Position numbers and translations under genes: made by a program. Below, piece by piece: positions 62,634 to 64,000 of a stretch of 64,000 bases of DNA. Numbering within the stretch: position 1 is the first letter of the stretch; each line of letters opens with the position of its first letter. Source of the DNA: Opitutaceae bacterium TAV5 (GTDB lineage Bacteria; Verrucomicrobiota; Verrucomicrobiia; Opitutales; Opitutaceae); contig CP007053.1 in the NCBI GenBank assembly GCA_000242935.3, positions 4,139,001-4,203,000 on the forward strand. Reading direction: 5' to 3'. Below the pieces are notes generated by a model, which was given only the letters and a program-made list of their open reading frames with translations, did not search any database and had not been told where the DNA came from.

Positions 62634-64000
62634 ATGACTGTAAGCAAGCCCATCAAGCGATTCCTTTTCGCAACCTGTCTGGCTCTCATTGCCACCTCTC
62701 TGTCTGCTATTCCCACTCGCGAGACTTCTCCATCTGCACCGGCGATTGCCGGGAATACAATCACTGCGCAAACTCCTGTTCCCGAATCATTCGGCATTAA
62801 TATCCATTTCTTTGATCATGATGCCGGACTGGATGCCTTTGCGAGCACCGGAGCGAAATGGGTGCGCCAGGATTTCTTCTGGAACAGCGTGGAAAAAGAG
62901 AAAGGCCGATATGATTTTTCCGAAACTGATGCTCTCGTAAATGGCGCGACCAAGCGCGGGTTGAAGATCTTCGCCATCCTTTGCTATCAGAGCAACCACT
63001 ATGAAAAACAACGTCGCATTGCCACCGAGGCAGGGAGGCAGGCGTTTGTGCGTTACGCCGAAGCTCTCGTCACTCGCTATGCGGGCAAGCCTATCGTGTG
63101 GGAAATCTGGAACGAACCCAACAACGGGGGGTTCTGGCCTGGCAATGATCCGAAGGAGTATATGCAACTCGTCAAAGCCGTCAGCCCGGCCCTTCGTAAA
63201 GCAGACCCCAATGTGGTCATCCTGGGGCCATCCACCTACAGATTCGACCTCCCCTATATCGAAGCCTGCCTGAAAGAAGGGCTTCTTGATTACGTAGATT
63301 CGGTAAGCATTCATCCTTATCTGCGTAATCACCCCGAAGAGCTTGTCGGAGAGATGGCCAAGCTACGTGAGCTCCTTGCCAAATACACCTCGACCCTTCC
63401 TCCCATTGTATGCAGCGAGTGGGGGTTCAGCGCCACGCATCACGGCGTTGAAGGAATGGCTGCCCGGGTCGCCCGGTCACTCTTCCTTGGGACTATGGAG
63501 AAGATGCCCATCCATATCTACTACGATCTGTGGAACGATGGCTCCAATCCTGCCAACAGCGAGCACCGCTATGGTCTTTTCACCAGCCCGCCTTGGCTCG
63601 TTCCCCAGCCCTCCGCGCTGGCCTTCATGACCGCCTCCCGCGTCATGGACGGTCACATTTTCACCCGGCGCATTCACCTCGACGGTCAGCCGGATGTGTT
63701 TCTTCTCGAATTCCACAAGGGCGATACGAAACGTTACGTCCACTGGGCGGGCACACCCGATGACAAAACGGCCATCGAATGGTCCGTGCCCAAAGAATTG
63801 GGTCGCATCACCCGCGTGACGCAGGCCGGTCAGGAGTTGCCGGGAGTCTTCCGCAATGGCGACAAGCTGCGATCCACGTTTGAAGTCGAATACCTCCTTG
63901 CTAATACCGACATTCCAGCGACTTCCAAGTCTGCGTGGCAAGTCGATGCCAAGCTCCTGCCCGCTTCCAAAGCGTCCATCGATACCAACGTGCCCTGGTC
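62634..64000 (+). CDS. Clan GH-A glycoside hydrolase (GH39/GH5-like), 3' end beyond window
   Basis: 455 codons are visible from ATG 62634 and no stop is reached. The signal peptide is RFLFATCLALIATSLSA. WVRQDFFWNSVEKEKGRYDF opens a TIM barrel. VWEIWNEPNNGGFW has the acid/base Glu. PPIVCSEWGFSATHHG has the nucleophile Glu on a later strand. A C-terminal beta domain begins after about residue 340. It is likely an exported beta-glycosidase; exact family and substrate are uncertain. Confidence 0.82.
   Translation, partial: MTVSKPIKRFLFATCLALIATSLSAIPTRETSPSAPAIAGNTITAQTPVPESFGINIHFFDHDAGLDAFASTGAKWVRQDFFWNSVEKEKGRYDFSETDALVNGATKRGLKIFAILCYQSNHYEKQRRIATEAGRQAFVRYAEALVTRYAGKPIVWEIWNEPNNGGFWPGNDPKEYMQLVKAVSPALRKADPNVVILGPSTYRFDLPYIEACLKEGLLDYVDSVSIHPYLRNHPEELVGEMAKLRELLAKYTSTLPPIVCSEWGFSATHHGVEGMAARVARSLFLGTMEKMPIHIYYDLWNDGSNPANSEHRYGLFTSPPWLVPQPSALAFMTASRVMDGHIFTRRIHLDGQPDVFLLEFHKGDTKRYVHWAGTPDDKTAIEWSVPKELGRITRVTQAGQELPGVFRNGDKLRSTFEVEYLLANTDIPATSKSAWQVDAKLLPASKASIDTNVPW

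Overview
The window looks like a chromosomal segment of a GC-rich Verrucomicrobiota bacterium, most likely family Opitutaceae (the termite-gut TAV-type isolates are the best match I know). The grounds are many secreted proteins with PEP-CTERM sorting tails, H-x9-DG type pseudopilins, numerous glycosidases and carbohydrate esterases under LacI-type control, and the style of the housekeeping genes. No database was searched, so the taxonomy is inference.

Positions 1-22150 are a saccharide-utilisation locus. On the minus strand lie a GDSL esterase (cut by the window start), a beta-lactamase-fold serine hydrolase, an intact 1-kb IS630 element, an alpha-L-rhamnosidase-like enzyme, a LacI-family repressor, a PEP-CTERM protein, an MFS transporter, a sialate O-acetylesterase-like enzyme, a second GDSL esterase and a BNR-repeat sialidase-like protein. 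A divergent plus-strand pair encodes a pseudopilin and an SSS-family sodium symporter. A minus-strand pair then encodes a GH36-type alpha-galactosidase and a 1196-residue exported protein I do not recognise. Three perfect copies of the 14-bp palindrome CGCAAACGTTTGCG sit just upstream of three of these transcription units, and two partial copies lie nearby. This ties the locus into one LacI-type regulon.

Positions 22200-25300 are decayed DNA: a frameshifted LacI-type pseudogene, a LuxR-type HTH remnant, an IS5-type transposase scrap and two diverged ~197-bp direct repeats. They surround an intact ECF sigma factor and a BON-domain lipoprotein.

Positions 25800-48700 are a repeat-rich accessory island. 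It holds four PEP-CTERM proteins, a 1436-residue FG-GAP/Ig-like protein, two paralogous integrase-fold (rve) proteins with eroded catalytic residues, an HTH-only LysR-type protein, a two-component system, a lone receiver, a Fur-like regulator without most metal ligands, small orphan genes and gene scraps. Nine copies of a short element built on TACAGGGTTTTGCCTGGC recur here, eight of them upstream of different genes. Several can fold into hairpins whose paired arms vary together. It is my main candidate for an undescribed cis-acting element. Several unrelated purine-rich extragenic inverted repeats, a 2 x 199-bp tandem repeat and GC-rich REP-like palindromes also occur.

Positions 48700-59400 are core genes: transketolase, rplS-trmD and rpsP (no rimM seen between rpsP and trmD), efp, leuS, a PDZ serine protease lipoprotein and glycerate kinase. 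Positions 59570-64000 begin a second sugar locus: a GntR/LacI-hybrid regulator beside an 18-bp palindrome, a PEP-CTERM protein, a pseudopilin and a clan GH-A glycosidase cut by the window end.
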